Origin: Bacteroidota bacterium | GTDB taxonomy: Bacteria > Bacteroidota > Bacteroidia > Chitinophagales > Chitinophagaceae | NCBI GenBank assembly: GCA_018267965.1 | Contig: JAFDXK010000002.1 | Span: 496,001 to 560,000, forward strand | DNA: 64,000 nucleotides | Direction of reading: 5' to 3' | Shown here: positions 31,041 through 40,446 of the stretch, piece after piece | How the letters are laid out: the number at the start of each line of letters is the position of its first letter | Numbering within the stretch: the stretch's first letter is position 1 | Notes under the pieces: generated by a model | What the model was told of the DNA's origin: nothing | The model's database searches: none | Seen by the model: the letters and a program-made list of their open reading frames with translations, nothing else | Translations under genes and position numbers: made by a program

Positions 31041-34000
31041 ATGAAAGACGTATTTAAGAAGTTCAGCCCGTCCAGCTGGTTTATAGATAACCGGACGGCG
31101 GTATATATACTTACCATTCTCATCACCGCAATGGGGTTGATGACTTACATGAACCTGCCTAAGGAGCAGTTTCCGGAAATTAAAATGCCGCAAATTATGG
31201 TGCAGACATTTTATCCGGGTACATCTCCTGAGAATATGGAAAACCTGGTAACGAAACCGATTGAAAAGCAGGTAAAGAACATTACAGGCGTAAAAAAGGT
31301 AACCAGTAATTCGTTCCAGGACTTTTCGATTGTACAGGTAGAGTTCAATACAGATATTAAAATACCACAGGCTAAACGCGATGTAAAAGACGCGGTAGAT
31401 AAAGCAAAAACAGATTTGCCGAAAAACCTGCCTAACGAACCTGAGGTGAATGATATTGATTTTTCTGAGTTCCCTATTCTATACCTGAACATTTCCGGTA
31501 ATTATGACCTGAATAAACTGAAAGAATATTCAGACCGTGTGAAGGATAAGATAGAGGACATGAAGGAAATCAAGCGTGTGGACATGGTGGGTGCCTTGAA
31601 CCGTGAGATACAGATAAACGTGGATATGTATAAGATGACTGCAGCAGGTTTCACATTTGGTGATATTGAAAATGCAGTGGCTTATGAGAATATAACATCT
31701 ACGCCCGGCTTGGTTTCGATGAACAACCAAAAAAGGATTTTGACTATTCGCAATGAATTTAAAAGTGCAGAACAGATAGGCAACCTGATTGTGAAAAACC
31801 AGCATGGCAAGGCGCTTTATATCAGAGACCTGGCAGATGTTGCAGACAATTTTGAAGAGCAGGAGAGCTATGCACGTCTTGACAACAAAAATGTAATTAC
31901 ACTCAATATCATTAAGGCAAAAGGTCAAAACCTCATTGAGGCATCTGATAAGATTCAGAAGTTGCTGGAGGAGATGAAGAAGAATGAGCTGCCTAAAGAT
32001 TTGAAGATTGTCATTACAGGCGACCAGTCTGACCAGACACGTCATACTCTTGAGGACCTGGTGAACACCATTATCATTGGTTTCATATTGGTAACTATAA
32101 TCCTGATGTTCTTCATGGGTGTGACGAATGCATTGTTCGTAGCATTGTCGGTACCGTTGTCTTCGGCTATTGCTTTCCTTGTATTGCCAACAATAGGCTT
32201 TACGCTAAATATGATTGTACTCTTCTCATTCCTGCTGGCATTGGGTATAGTGGTGGATGATGCGATTGTGGTTATTGAAAATACACACCGTATATATGAT
32301 AATGGCAAGATGGACATTAAACAGGCTGCTAAATATGCTACTGCTGAGGTGTTCCTGCCGGTATTGTCGGGTACTGCAACTACCTTGATGCCGTTCATCC
32401 CACTCGCCTTCTGGAAAGGTTTGATTGGCTCATTCATGTTCTTCCTTCCTGTAACACTTATTATTACGTTAGTAGCATCATTGCTGGTGGCTTATATCAT
32501 CAACCCGGTATTTGCGGTTGACTTTATGAAACCTCATAAAGCAAATGATGATGGCAGGCGCAGATGGAAAAAACGAGACAAAGTGTTGTTGATCATTTTT
32601 GTTTCATTGGCTGTGTTATGTTACTTAGCTCAGGCAATAGCGTTCGGCAACTTCATCCTATTCATTTACCTGTTTGTGTTGCTGGAGAAATTCGTGTTCG
32701 AAAAATGGATACATACTTTCCAGAATAAGACATGGCCTGCTGTTAAAGAATGGTATGTGAAATGGTTGAAGAAAGCATTGGCTAAGCCGAAGCGCACATT
32801 TTTTGCATCAATGGTTGTCATATTTGGTTCTTTTATCGTGTTTGGCAAATGGGGCCCTACTCCTGTATTCTTCCCGAGCGGCGAACCGAACTTTGCTTAT
32901 GTATACCTGACGATGCCTGTAGGTACAGACCAGGCTTATACTAATACAGTGTTGCAGAGCTTGGAAGAGAAAGTGAACAAGGCTTTAGAAATCGATCATG
33001 CGACAGGTAAGACCAATCCAATAGTAAAATCAGTTATTGCGAATGTGACTGTAGGTGCAGTCGATCCAACAAGTGGAGAAGTGGGTAACTTCCCTAACAA
33101 AGGAAGGATAACTGTAGCCTTTGTAAAATATGCTGACCGTCATGGCAAATCAACGTCTGAGTATCTTGAAAAGATACGTTCGATGGTGAAAGACGTGCCG
33201 GGTGCTCAGGTAACAGTTGATAAAGAACAAGGCGGACCGCCACAACAGAAGCCTGTATTTATTGAAATAAAAGGTGATAACCTCGATTCTTTGATGGTAA
33301 CTGCAGACAGGTTAAATAAATACCTGACAAAGAAACAGATACCCGGCGTTGAAAAACTGCAAAGCGACTTCCAGGCTAATAAACCGGAAATAGTATTTGA
33401 TATTGATCGTGAACGCATGAACAATGAAGGTATTTCTACAGGGCAGGTTGTAGGTGGTTTGCGTACAGCTGTATTTGGTAAAGAAATATCACGCTTCCGC
33501 GATGCGAATGATGACTACCCAATTACACTGCGTTTGAAGAAAGACCAACGAGAGGATATTGATGCCGTGCGCAACATGCCGTTGATATTCCGTGATATGG
33601 GTATGGGTGGAATGATACGTGAAGTGCCAATGAGTGCGTTTGCAGATATTCACTATGGTAATACTTATGGTGGTATTAAACGTAAAGATCAAAAACGTGT
33701 TATCAACTTATCATCAAACGTATTGACGGGTTATAATCCGAATGACGTGGTGGCAGCCGTGCAACGTGAGTTGAACAATTTCACAGCGCCACAAGGTGTA
33801 ACTTTAAAAATGGGTGGACAGCAGGAAGACCAGGCTGAGACTATGGGATTCCTTGGTATGGCAATGCTGATATCAATATGTTTGATATTCCTGATACTGA
33901 TTATTCAGTTTAACTCGTTCAGCCGTACTATTATCATTATGAGTGAAATTGTAATGAGTTGGGCTGGTGTGTTCCTCGTGACTACCATCGTAAGAAATGA

Positions 34001-34439
34001 TTTCTCAATTGTAATGAGTGGTATTGGCCTTGTAGCATTGGCGGGTATTGTGGTACGTAACGGTATATTGCTGATAGAGTTTATGGACCTGATGCTGAAA
34101 GACGGTATGAGTGAATACGAAGCGATAGTAGAAGCAGGACGCACCCGTATGACGCCGGTATTGCTAACCGCAACCGCTGCAATATTAGGCCTGATTCCAT
34201 TAGGTATAGGGCTGAATATTGATTTTGCATCTTTCTTCAGCACGCTAAACCCTCACATATATATAGGTGGTGATAGTGTTGCATTCTGGGGGCCACTGGC
34301 CTGGACGATGATATATGGTTTAAGCTTTGCTACATTCCTTACCCTGATACTTGTACCAGTAATGATGCTACTCGCATTCCGTCTGAAACGCAGAGTAAAG
34401 ACATGGAGGGAAAAGATAAGTGCAGCTACTCAAGATTAA
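31041..34439 (+). CDS. RND efflux permease with extra transmembrane insert
   Basis: 1132-residue proton-driven pump of the AcrB/HAE1-like class. TM1 at about 18-36, porter domain (GTSPENMENLVTKPIEKQVK), TM4 proton-relay D406-D407 in LGIVVDDAIVVIEN, a second porter, and the C-terminal TM set with GIVVRNGILLIEFMD. It is roughly 80-100 residues longer than typical 1030-1050-residue members. Part of the excess is a hydrophobic pair (about 515-552) between the TM halves and the second porter, a Bacteroidota variant. Substrate unknown. It is the last gene, closed by terminator 34471-34500. Confidence 0.93.
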   Translation: MKDVFKKFSPSSWFIDNRTAVYILTILITAMGLMTYMNLPKEQFPEIKMPQIMVQTFYPGTSPENMENLVTKPIEKQVKNITGVKKVTSNSFQDFSIVQVEFNTDIKIPQAKRDVKDAVDKAKTDLPKNLPNEPEVNDIDFSEFPILYLNISGNYDLNKLKEYSDRVKDKIEDMKEIKRVDMVGALNREIQINVDMYKMTAAGFTFGDIENAVAYENITSTPGLVSMNNQKRILTIRNEFKSAEQIGNLIVKNQHGKALYIRDLADVADNFEEQESYARLDNKNVITLNIIKAKGQNLIEASDKIQKLLEEMKKNELPKDLKIVITGDQSDQTRHTLEDLVNTIIIGFILVTIILMFFMGVTNALFVALSVPLSSAIAFLVLPTIGFTLNMIVLFSFLLALGIVVDDAIVVIENTHRIYDNGKMDIKQAAKYATAEVFLPVLSGTATTLMPFIPLAFWKGLIGSFMFFLPVTLIITLVASLLVAYIINPVFAVDFMKPHKANDDGRRRWKKRDKVLLIIFVSLAVLCYLAQAIAFGNFILFIYLFVLLEKFVFEKWIHTFQNKTWPAVKEWYVKWLKKALAKPKRTFFASMVVIFGSFIVFGKWGPTPVFFPSGEPNFAYVYLTMPVGTDQAYTNTVLQSLEEKVNKALEIDHATGKTNPIVKSVIANVTVGAVDPTSGEVGNFPNKGRITVAFVKYADRHGKSTSEYLEKIRSMVKDVPGAQVTVDKEQGGPPQQKPVFIEIKGDNLDSLMVTADRLNKYLTKKQIPGVEKLQSDFQANKPEIVFDIDRERMNNEGISTGQVVGGLRTAVFGKEISRFRDANDDYPITLRLKKDQREDIDAVRNMPLIFRDMGMGGMIREVPMSAFADIHYGNTYGGIKRKDQKRVINLSSNVLTGYNPNDVVAAVQRELNNFTAPQGVTLKMGGQQEDQAETMGFLGMAMLISICLIFLILIIQFNSFSRTIIIMSEIVMSWAGVFLVTTIVRNDFSIVMSGIGLVALAGIVVRNGILLIEFMDLMLKDGMSEYEAIVEAGRTRMTPVLLTATAAILGLIPLGIGLNIDFASFFSTLNPHIYIGGDSVAFWGPLAWTMIYGLSFATFLTLILVPVMMLLAFRLKRRVKTWREKISAATQD

Positions 34440-34470
34440 TAAAGGTTGGATTTAGATATATAGATTGGTT

Positions 34471-34500
34471 AAGGGGCACATTTAAATGTGCCCCTTTTTT
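34471..34500 (+). terminator. Rho-independent terminator of the efflux operon
   Basis: AAGGGGCACATTT (34471-34483) followed by its exact reverse complement and a T-run. A 26-bp perfect palindrome with T-tail, the strongest terminator in the window. Confidence 0.92.
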
Positions 34501-34555
34501 ATATGTATATGATATAAATCACCCGGCAGATAGGGTATAAAACCGTATTCTTCCG

Positions 34556-34563
34556 TATTTTTG
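34556..34563 (+). promoter_or_regulatory. -7 element of the second pigment block
   Basis: TATTTTTG at 34556-34563 lies 13 bp before the ATG at 34577. The identical octamer precedes the ammonia-lyase operon at 3737-3744, which hints at shared promoter type but is not proof of co-regulation. Confidence 0.5.
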
Positions 34564-34576
34564 ACGTTCCGAATAA

Positions 34577-35674
34577 ATGAATATGTTAGATACCTCTGTT
34601 GCAAAGCCTGCTATGTTTGAAAAAGATAAAAAATCGGCGTTAGATGCCATTTCGCAGGCACAATTCATAGCTTTTGCCCCGTATGTTTTTCAGGCTTCTG
34701 TGATTTTACGTGATAGCGGCATACTGAAAGAAGTAGAAAATAGCAGAGCTCAAGGCATTACCATCGATGAGATAACGGCCAAAGTAAATATGAGCAGGTA
34801 TGCAGTGCGTGTTTTGCTGGAAGCCGGATTAGGCATTGGCATTGTATTACGCAAGGATGATAAATTTACTTTGTCGAAAACCGGGCACTTCTTTTTGAAT
34901 GACCCTATGACAAAAGTGAATACTGATTTCATGCGTGATGTTTGTTATGATGGTGCACAAGACTTAAAATCATCTTTAGAAGAAGGGAAACCGAAAGGGT
35001 TAAGGCATCTGGGTAATTGGGAAACTATTTATCAGGGGTTATCCATATTACCGGAACCTGCAAAAACAAGCTGGTTTCATTTCGACCATTATTATTCTGA
35101 TAATGCATTCCCTGAAGCATTGCCTTTAGTGTTTGAAAGCAAGCCTAAGAAAATAATGGACATAGGTGCCAATACAGGTAAGTTCACACTGGCATGTTTG
35201 GACCATGATGCGAATGTTGAGGTAGGCTTGGTTGATTTGCAAGTGCAGTTGAATGTAGCACAAAAGAATATTGAAGCTGCAGGATATGCTAACCGTGTGC
35301 AGTATCACGAACGTAATGTGTTGCATAAAGAAACAGAATTACCGAAAGGCTATGACATCATTTGGATGAGCCAGTTTTTAGATTGTTTTTCTGATGATGA
35401 GATAGTTTCCATTTTACAGAAATGTTATAATGCACTGGATGAAAGTGGCAGGGTTTTCATCAACGAGACATTTTGGGACAGGCAACGTTTTGAGGCATCA
35501 GCATTTAGTTTGCAAATGACATCGTTATACTTTACTACGATGGCTAACGGCAATAGCCAGATGTATGACAGTAGGGTTTTTGTTCAATTAATTGATAAAG
35601 CAGGCTTTGAATTAGTTAAACAAACAGATAATATTGGACTGAGCCATACTATATTAGAACTCAGGAAAAAATAA
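34577..35674 (+). CDS. Class I SAM-dependent O-methyltransferase with N-terminal winged helix (pigment locus)
   Basis: 365 residues. N-terminal dimerisation/winged-helix part (about 25-115: ITIDEITAKVNMSRYAVRVL), then a Rossmann methyltransferase domain with IMDIGANTGKFTLACLD (SAM motif I) and VGLVDLQVQ (motif II acidic), and IIWMSQFLDCFSDDEI (catalytic region of plant-type O-methyltransferases). The likely role is O-methylation of the aromatic ring or chain end of the flexirubin-type pigment. It is first in a five-gene run (34577-39684). The substrate is inferred only from context. Confidence 0.82.
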   Translation: MNMLDTSVAKPAMFEKDKKSALDAISQAQFIAFAPYVFQASVILRDSGILKEVENSRAQGITIDEITAKVNMSRYAVRVLLEAGLGIGIVLRKDDKFTLSKTGHFFLNDPMTKVNTDFMRDVCYDGAQDLKSSLEEGKPKGLRHLGNWETIYQGLSILPEPAKTSWFHFDHYYSDNAFPEALPLVFESKPKKIMDIGANTGKFTLACLDHDANVEVGLVDLQVQLNVAQKNIEAAGYANRVQYHERNVLHKETELPKGYDIIWMSQFLDCFSDDEIVSILQKCYNALDESGRVFINETFWDRQRFEASAFSLQMTSLYFTTMANGNSQMYDSRVFVQLIDKAGFELVKQTDNIGLSHTILELRKK

Positions 35675-35708
35675 ATTTATTCTACGAATTAATACACCCT
35701 TATAGATT

Positions 35709-36953
35709 ATGAGTATAGAAACTAATGTAGATGTCCTAATAATTGGTGCAGGTCCTTCCGGTACTATAGCTGCATCTATTCTTAAACAATCCGGATTGAA
35801 TGTACAAATTGTGGAGAAAATGCAGTTCCCTCGATTTGTAATAGGTGAAAGTTTGCTACCACGTTGCATGGAAGCGCTTGAAGAAGCAAAGTTTTTAGAC
35901 GCAGTAAAAGCTAAACATTTCCAGCAGAAAGACGGGGCAAAGTTTGTGATGGATGGTGCAATATGTGACTTCAACTTCTCACAACAATTCACCGAAGGAT
36001 GGAAATGGACCTGGCAGGTGCCGCGTGCCGATTTTGATTTGACACTCGCAGATGAGTGTGTGAAAATGGGTATACCAATACATTATCAAACAGAAGTAAC
36101 AGATATTAAGATCAGCGAAAATGGTACATCAGAAACTACCGTTGTAGATATTGAAGGCACCAAACATACCATCAATGCTAGATTTATAGTAGATGGTAGC
36201 GGTTATGGCCGTGTTATTCCGCGATTGTTCGGATTAGAAAGGCCATCTACCCAGGCTGCGCGGAAAACATTATTCTGTCATATGACAGACCCTAAACGTA
36301 GCGAAGCAGTAGAACCAAACCGTATTACCATCTATGTACACAATAAGAAAACATGGATTTGGGTAATACCGTTTTCAAATGGTAACACATCGGTAGGTTA
36401 TGTAGGCAGCCCAGATTTTTTTGATAAATACCCCGGTAACCCCGAAGAACAATTTAAAGCACTGATACAGGCACAGCCTGAACTGGCAGTGCGTTTCGGA
36501 GAATCTAAAATGCTTTGGGAGCCGCGTACTCTGCAAAGCTGGAGTGCTACTACAGATACGTTCTATGGTAATGGCTTTGTGCTGACAGGTAATGTAACAG
36601 AATTCCTCGATCCGGTATTCTCTTCAGGTGTGACATTAGCATCTGTATCTGCACAGTTAGCAGCTAATATGGTGATACGCCATTTGAAAGGAGAACAAGT
36701 AGATTGGGCAAATGACTACATGAAGAAAATGATGACAGGTGTGGATGTTTTCCGTACTTATGTGAATGGTTGGTATGACGGTACATTGTTCAAGATATTC
36801 TTTGCAGAAAACCGCAACCAGGAGATTATGTCACAGATATGCTCGGTTCTGGCAGGCTATGTATGGGATGAGAACAATCCTTTTGTAAGAAACCACGAAA
36901 AAAATATCCGCACTTTGGGCAGATATTTGGAAAACACAAGTGTAACAGTATAA
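35709..36953 (+). CDS. Flavin-dependent halogenase/oxygenase-like protein (pigment locus)
   Basis: 414 residues. FAD-binding GAGPSG (residues 13-18), GESLLPRCMEAL (46-57), and the halogenase hallmark WIWVIP (216-221; W-x-W-x-I-P). A Lys (K74 in FQQKDGAKF) lies where the catalytic lysine of flavin halogenases is expected by eye. Related proteins in flexirubin clusters act as halogenase or ring oxygenase; chlorinated and non-chlorinated flexirubins are both known. Whether it truly halogenates cannot be told here. It lies 34 bp after the methyltransferase gene and 9 bp before the next gene. Confidence 0.8.
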   Translation: MSIETNVDVLIIGAGPSGTIAASILKQSGLNVQIVEKMQFPRFVIGESLLPRCMEALEEAKFLDAVKAKHFQQKDGAKFVMDGAICDFNFSQQFTEGWKWTWQVPRADFDLTLADECVKMGIPIHYQTEVTDIKISENGTSETTVVDIEGTKHTINARFIVDGSGYGRVIPRLFGLERPSTQAARKTLFCHMTDPKRSEAVEPNRITIYVHNKKTWIWVIPFSNGNTSVGYVGSPDFFDKYPGNPEEQFKALIQAQPELAVRFGESKMLWEPRTLQSWSATTDTFYGNGFVLTGNVTEFLDPVFSSGVTLASVSAQLAANMVIRHLKGEQVDWANDYMKKMMTGVDVFRTYVNGWYDGTLFKIFFAENRNQEIMSQICSVLAGYVWDENNPFVRNHEKNIRTLGRYLENTSVTV

Positions 36954-36962
36954 TACATCAGT

Positions 36963-37574
36963 TTGCAGCCTGTAATCAATCATTGGATAGTTATAAATGA
37001 AACATCGATAATAAAGGACGGAAGTCCTTTATTGTTGTTTAATGTGCTACCTGATGCAACAGCGGAGAGTGCATACAGGGCATTGCAATGCAGCTACGCT
37101 AAGTTTTTTAAGATGGATTTGCTATGCAAATGGGCGTGGTTAGGTGCAGAAGCTTTGCTGAGTGGCAATGAGGGTATAGCCTACGAAGGGCTCGATAAAA
37201 CAAAAATTGCAGTTGTGATTACTACATCAGATGGCTGCATAGATGTAGATAAAAAATATAAGGCAACAATAAATGAAATTGCCAGCCCTGCGCTGTTTGT
37301 GTATACATTACCCAATATCATGCTTGGAGAGATAAGTATTAGGCAAGGTTTTAAAGGCGAACAGGCTTGTTTGGTGAATGACCCATTTGATGCTAATGAA
37401 TTATTCTTTTGGGTGAATGATTTGTTACAGAGCAGAAATACAGATGCTTGTTTATGTGGCTTTGTCAATGCAACAGCAACAAATAAAGAAGTCGTTTTGT
37501 TTTGGGTGACGAAAGGTGGTAATGGTATACCATTCACAACTGACAACATTAATAAGATTTACAACAACGCATGA
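36963..37574 (+). CDS. Short ketosynthase-fold-like protein of the pigment locus, no active-site Cys
   Basis: 203 residues; it resembles only the N-terminal part of a beta-ketoacyl synthase fold in overall layout and lacks the Cys-His-His set. Visible stretch: KIAVVITTSDGCIDVD and LPNIMLGEISIRQGFKGEQA. Start TTG at 36963 is the only candidate keeping the N-terminal strand. Its stop overlaps the next ketosynthase start by 4 bp, so it is likely translated with it. Probable accessory of the condensing system, but neither function nor the KS relation is certain. Confidence 0.5.
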   Translation: MQPVINHWIVINETSIIKDGSPLLLFNVLPDATAESAYRALQCSYAKFFKMDLLCKWAWLGAEALLSGNEGIAYEGLDKTKIAVVITTSDGCIDVDKKYKATINEIASPALFVYTLPNIMLGEISIRQGFKGEQACLVNDPFDANELFFWVNDLLQSRNTDACLCGFVNATATNKEVVLFWVTKGGNGIPFTTDNINKIYNNA

Positions 37575-38767
37575 GTAAACAGGCATATATAGTGAATACA
37601 GGTATCATTACAGCAATAGGTAATGACGCAAATGCTTGTTTACAATCCTTACTCCATCAAAAAACAGGTGTAGGTAAAGCAGAATACTTACAAACACACT
37701 GGAGTAATGAACTACCAGTGGCGGAAGTGAAAATGAGCAATGCTGATTTAGCTGCTCTTACCGGAGCAAGTGATAAATGGCCACGTACAGCTTTGCTGAG
37801 TGCGATAGCTGTGAAAGAGGCTTGGCAACCTTTTGCTGACGCAGCAAAAAATAAAAGAGTGGGATTCTTTTCTGCTAATACAGTTGGCGGGATGGATTTA
37901 ACAGAAGCGGTTTATAAACAGTTTAAAGCAGATAGTGAATCTGTTGATTTCGATAATATTCGTAACCATGAATGTGGTGCGGTTACGCAATTAGTAGCCA
38001 AGCATTTTGGGTTTAATGACTTTGTAACAACTATCAGCACAGCGTGCTCTTCATCTGCCAACAGTATAATGATGGCGGCGCAAATGATAAGTAATGGCAT
38101 GCTGGATATTGCCATTGCGGGTGGTGCAGATAGTCTTTCACGTTTTACATTGAACGGGTTTAATACCCTGATGATATTAGATAAGCAACCTTGCCAACCT
38201 TTTGATAATAATCGCAGAGGATTGAATTTAGGAGAAGGGGCAGGGTATGTATTGCTGATGAGTGAAAAGGCAATGAAAGAATGTGATGTAAATCCTTTAG
38301 CAATTGTTAGCGGGTATGCTAATGCCAACGACGCTTACCATCAAACAGCATCGTCGCCCGATGGGATAGGTAACAAACTGGCAATGGGTAATGCATTGAA
38401 GAAAGCAGGTTTAAAAACTTCTGATATCAGCTATATCAATTTGCATGGTACCGGCACAGCTAATAATGACAGTTCTGAAGGTAAAGCGATAGAGGCATTA
38501 TTTGAAGGTAAGGTGCCATATGCTTCATCTACCAAGGCGTATACAGGCCATACGCTTGGTGCGGCGGGTGGAGTAGAGGCTGTATTCAGTACATTGGCTA
38601 TCAAGCATGGAGTAGTATTCCCTAATATGCGTTGGCAAACACAGATGGAAGATGTAGGCTTCAAACCTGCAACTGAATTAATACAAGGCGTAGAGATCAA
38701 TCATGTGCTTTCTAATTCATTTGGTTTTGGTGGTAATTGTTCATCATTAGTTTTTAGCAAGGGGTAA
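37571..38767 (+). CDS. Beta-ketoacyl synthase, KS-alpha of the pigment locus
   Basis: 398 residues with an intact condensing site: Cys159 in STACSSSANS, His292 in HGTGT and His327 in GHTLGAAGG. It ends SNSFGFGGNCSSLV. Aryl polyene and flexirubin clusters pair such a KS with a catalytically dead partner, and the very next gene looks like that partner. Start overlaps the previous stop by 4 bp, and its own stop shares one base with the next ATG. Confidence 0.9.
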   Translation: MSKQAYIVNTGIITAIGNDANACLQSLLHQKTGVGKAEYLQTHWSNELPVAEVKMSNADLAALTGASDKWPRTALLSAIAVKEAWQPFADAAKNKRVGFFSANTVGGMDLTEAVYKQFKADSESVDFDNIRNHECGAVTQLVAKHFGFNDFVTTISTACSSSANSIMMAAQMISNGMLDIAIAGGADSLSRFTLNGFNTLMILDKQPCQPFDNNRRGLNLGEGAGYVLLMSEKAMKECDVNPLAIVSGYANANDAYHQTASSPDGIGNKLAMGNALKKAGLKTSDISYINLHGTGTANNDSSEGKAIEALFEGKVPYASSTKAYTGHTLGAAGGVEAVFSTLAIKHGVVFPNMRWQTQMEDVGFKPATELIQGVEINHVLSNSFGFGGNCSSLVFSKG

Positions 38768-39684
38768 TGGAATTATATCTCAATAGCACAGGCATCATCA
38801 GCGGAGCAGGCAATGAAATGACTGCCGGTAGATTACTTTGCAAAGAACCTGATTATAGTGGCTATATAGCACCTATGCAATTGCGCCGTATGAGTAAGGC
38901 TGTGCGTATAGGTATCGGTGCTTCTAAAATGTGTATGGAAAATGCGGGTATCGAGAAACCTGATGCTATATCTATTGGTACAGCCATGGGTTGCCTTGCA
39001 GATACAGAATTGTTCCTTACCAAAATGGTAGAACAGAATGAGCAAATGCTGACACCTACTGCTTTTATACAATCTACACATAATACAGTTAGCGGGCAGA
39101 TTGCTTTATTGGCTGGGTGTTACGGACATAACCTTACGTTTGTTCAGCGTGGACATTCATTTGAACACGCACTTATTAATGCACAATTATATCTTGACGA
39201 ACATAAGGATGAGAAGATGCTGGTGGGTGGTATTGATGAGCTGACAGAGAATAGTTACAAGGCTTTCAAATCAGGTGGAGTATACAACGATGATGTTGTT
39301 GCCGGCGAAGGCGCAGCATTTTTTATTGCTACTTCAAAACCTATGAACGATACAGCTGTTTGCATAAAAGATATTTACTGCTTTACGGCTGATAATGCAG
39401 ATGATGCTGTTACTCAGGTAATATCTTTCAAAGAGCAAAACAATATCGCCAATATCGATTTACTGCTTTCAGGCAGAGACACTACTACTGCAAAGCTGTA
39501 TGATAAAGTAGCGGCCTTATTCAATACCAGAGAAGAGACCTTCAAACAAAAATGCGGTGAATACCCTACAGCATCGTCTTATGCATTAGGTATGTTGTTA
39601 CAGCGAGAAGAAAAGGTGAAACGCTCTGTAGTTGTAAATCATTTCAAGCATTATTATGCTTGCTGGTTGGTAGAAAGTATCTAA
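38767..39684 (+). CDS. Chain-length-factor-like ketosynthase partner (no catalytic Cys)
   Basis: 305 residues, shorter than a normal KS. By visual alignment with the KS upstream, the catalytic Cys position is Gly129 (VQRGHSFEHAL), and the C-terminal HGTGT/GHT motifs are missing. This fits the chain length factor (ApeC-like) half of a KS-CLF heterodimer. It shares one base with the preceding stop (TAATG). It ends the block and overlaps the convergent reductase gene by 4 bp, with no room for a terminator between them. Confidence 0.72.
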   Translation: MELYLNSTGIISGAGNEMTAGRLLCKEPDYSGYIAPMQLRRMSKAVRIGIGASKMCMENAGIEKPDAISIGTAMGCLADTELFLTKMVEQNEQMLTPTAFIQSTHNTVSGQIALLAGCYGHNLTFVQRGHSFEHALINAQLYLDEHKDEKMLVGGIDELTENSYKAFKSGGVYNDDVVAGEGAAFFIATSKPMNDTAVCIKDIYCFTADNADDAVTQVISFKEQNNIANIDLLLSGRDTTTAKLYDKVAALFNTREETFKQKCGEYPTASSYALGMLLQREEKVKRSVVVNHFKHYYACWLVESI

Positions 39685-40403
39685 CCGTATAGCTCTAAGT
39701 GGATAGATTTTTTATCATATCCTAACGCTTGTATGCGTTGTTTAGCCTCATCTATCATTACCTTCCATCCGCATAACATGAAGTCAGCGGGCTGATTGCC
39801 TTTGCACAATTCCTCATACACGTTGTGGACGTAGCCATTATTATATCCCTCAATATTCTCCCTGGATAGCACGGGATGATAAGTGAATTTGGGCATCTCA
39901 GACTGCAAGGCTCTCATTTCTTCTTCATAGAGAAGGTCGCCTTTGTAACGTGTTCCGAATATAAGGTGTAGGTTTTGATGTTCAAGCTTGTGATTCCTGA
40001 TATGATTTATCATACTGCGGAAAGGGGCAATGCCTGTTCCCGTGCAAATCATGAAGATGTCCTTGTCAATCTCGTCATGCAATGTGAATACACCTTGTGG
40101 TCCGCGCAACGTCAATTCAGAGCCTTCGGATATTTCATTGAAAAGATAATTCGTGCCTGCACCTCCATCCAGTAAGACAATTACGAGTTCGATAACGTTT
40201 GTGCCATCAGGTGCAGAAGCTATACTGTAACTGCGCCAGCGTTTGTTGCGCTGCTCATGTATCGGTAAATCGAGTGTGACAAACTGGCCGGGTTTAAACT
40301 GGAAATTGTCTGTACCGGATATTTCTATAAAATAACGCCTGGTATTTTGCGTTGCCTGTTCAATGCGAATCACTTTCCCGGTTTGCCAATCAGGTACAGC
40401 CAT
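39681..40403 (-). CDS. Ferredoxin/flavodoxin-NADP+ reductase-like FAD protein
   Basis: 240 residues, plant-type FNR fold. FAD-binding RSYSIAS (RxYS motif, about residues 57-63), NAD(P)-binding GTGIAPFRSM, and a LCGWKVMIDEA (CG motif) near the C-terminus. It transfers electrons between NADPH and an iron-sulfur or flavin partner. It could supply reduced flavin or electrons to the flavin enzyme in the adjacent pigment block, but it is convergent, not in the operon, so the link is only positional. Confidence 0.85.
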   Translation of the reverse strand: MAVPDWQTGKVIRIEQATQNTRRYFIEISGTDNFQFKPGQFVTLDLPIHEQRNKRWRSYSIASAPDGTNVIELVIVLLDGGAGTNYLFNEISEGSELTLRGPQGVFTLHDEIDKDIFMICTGTGIAPFRSMINHIRNHKLEHQNLHLIFGTRYKGDLLYEEEMRALQSEMPKFTYHPVLSRENIEGYNNGYVHNVYEELCKGNQPADFMLCGWKVMIDEAKQRIQALGYDKKSIHLELYG

Positions 40404-40446
40404 GTATTAAAATTACTAAAATTCTATTGGGTTGTATATAAGAAGG

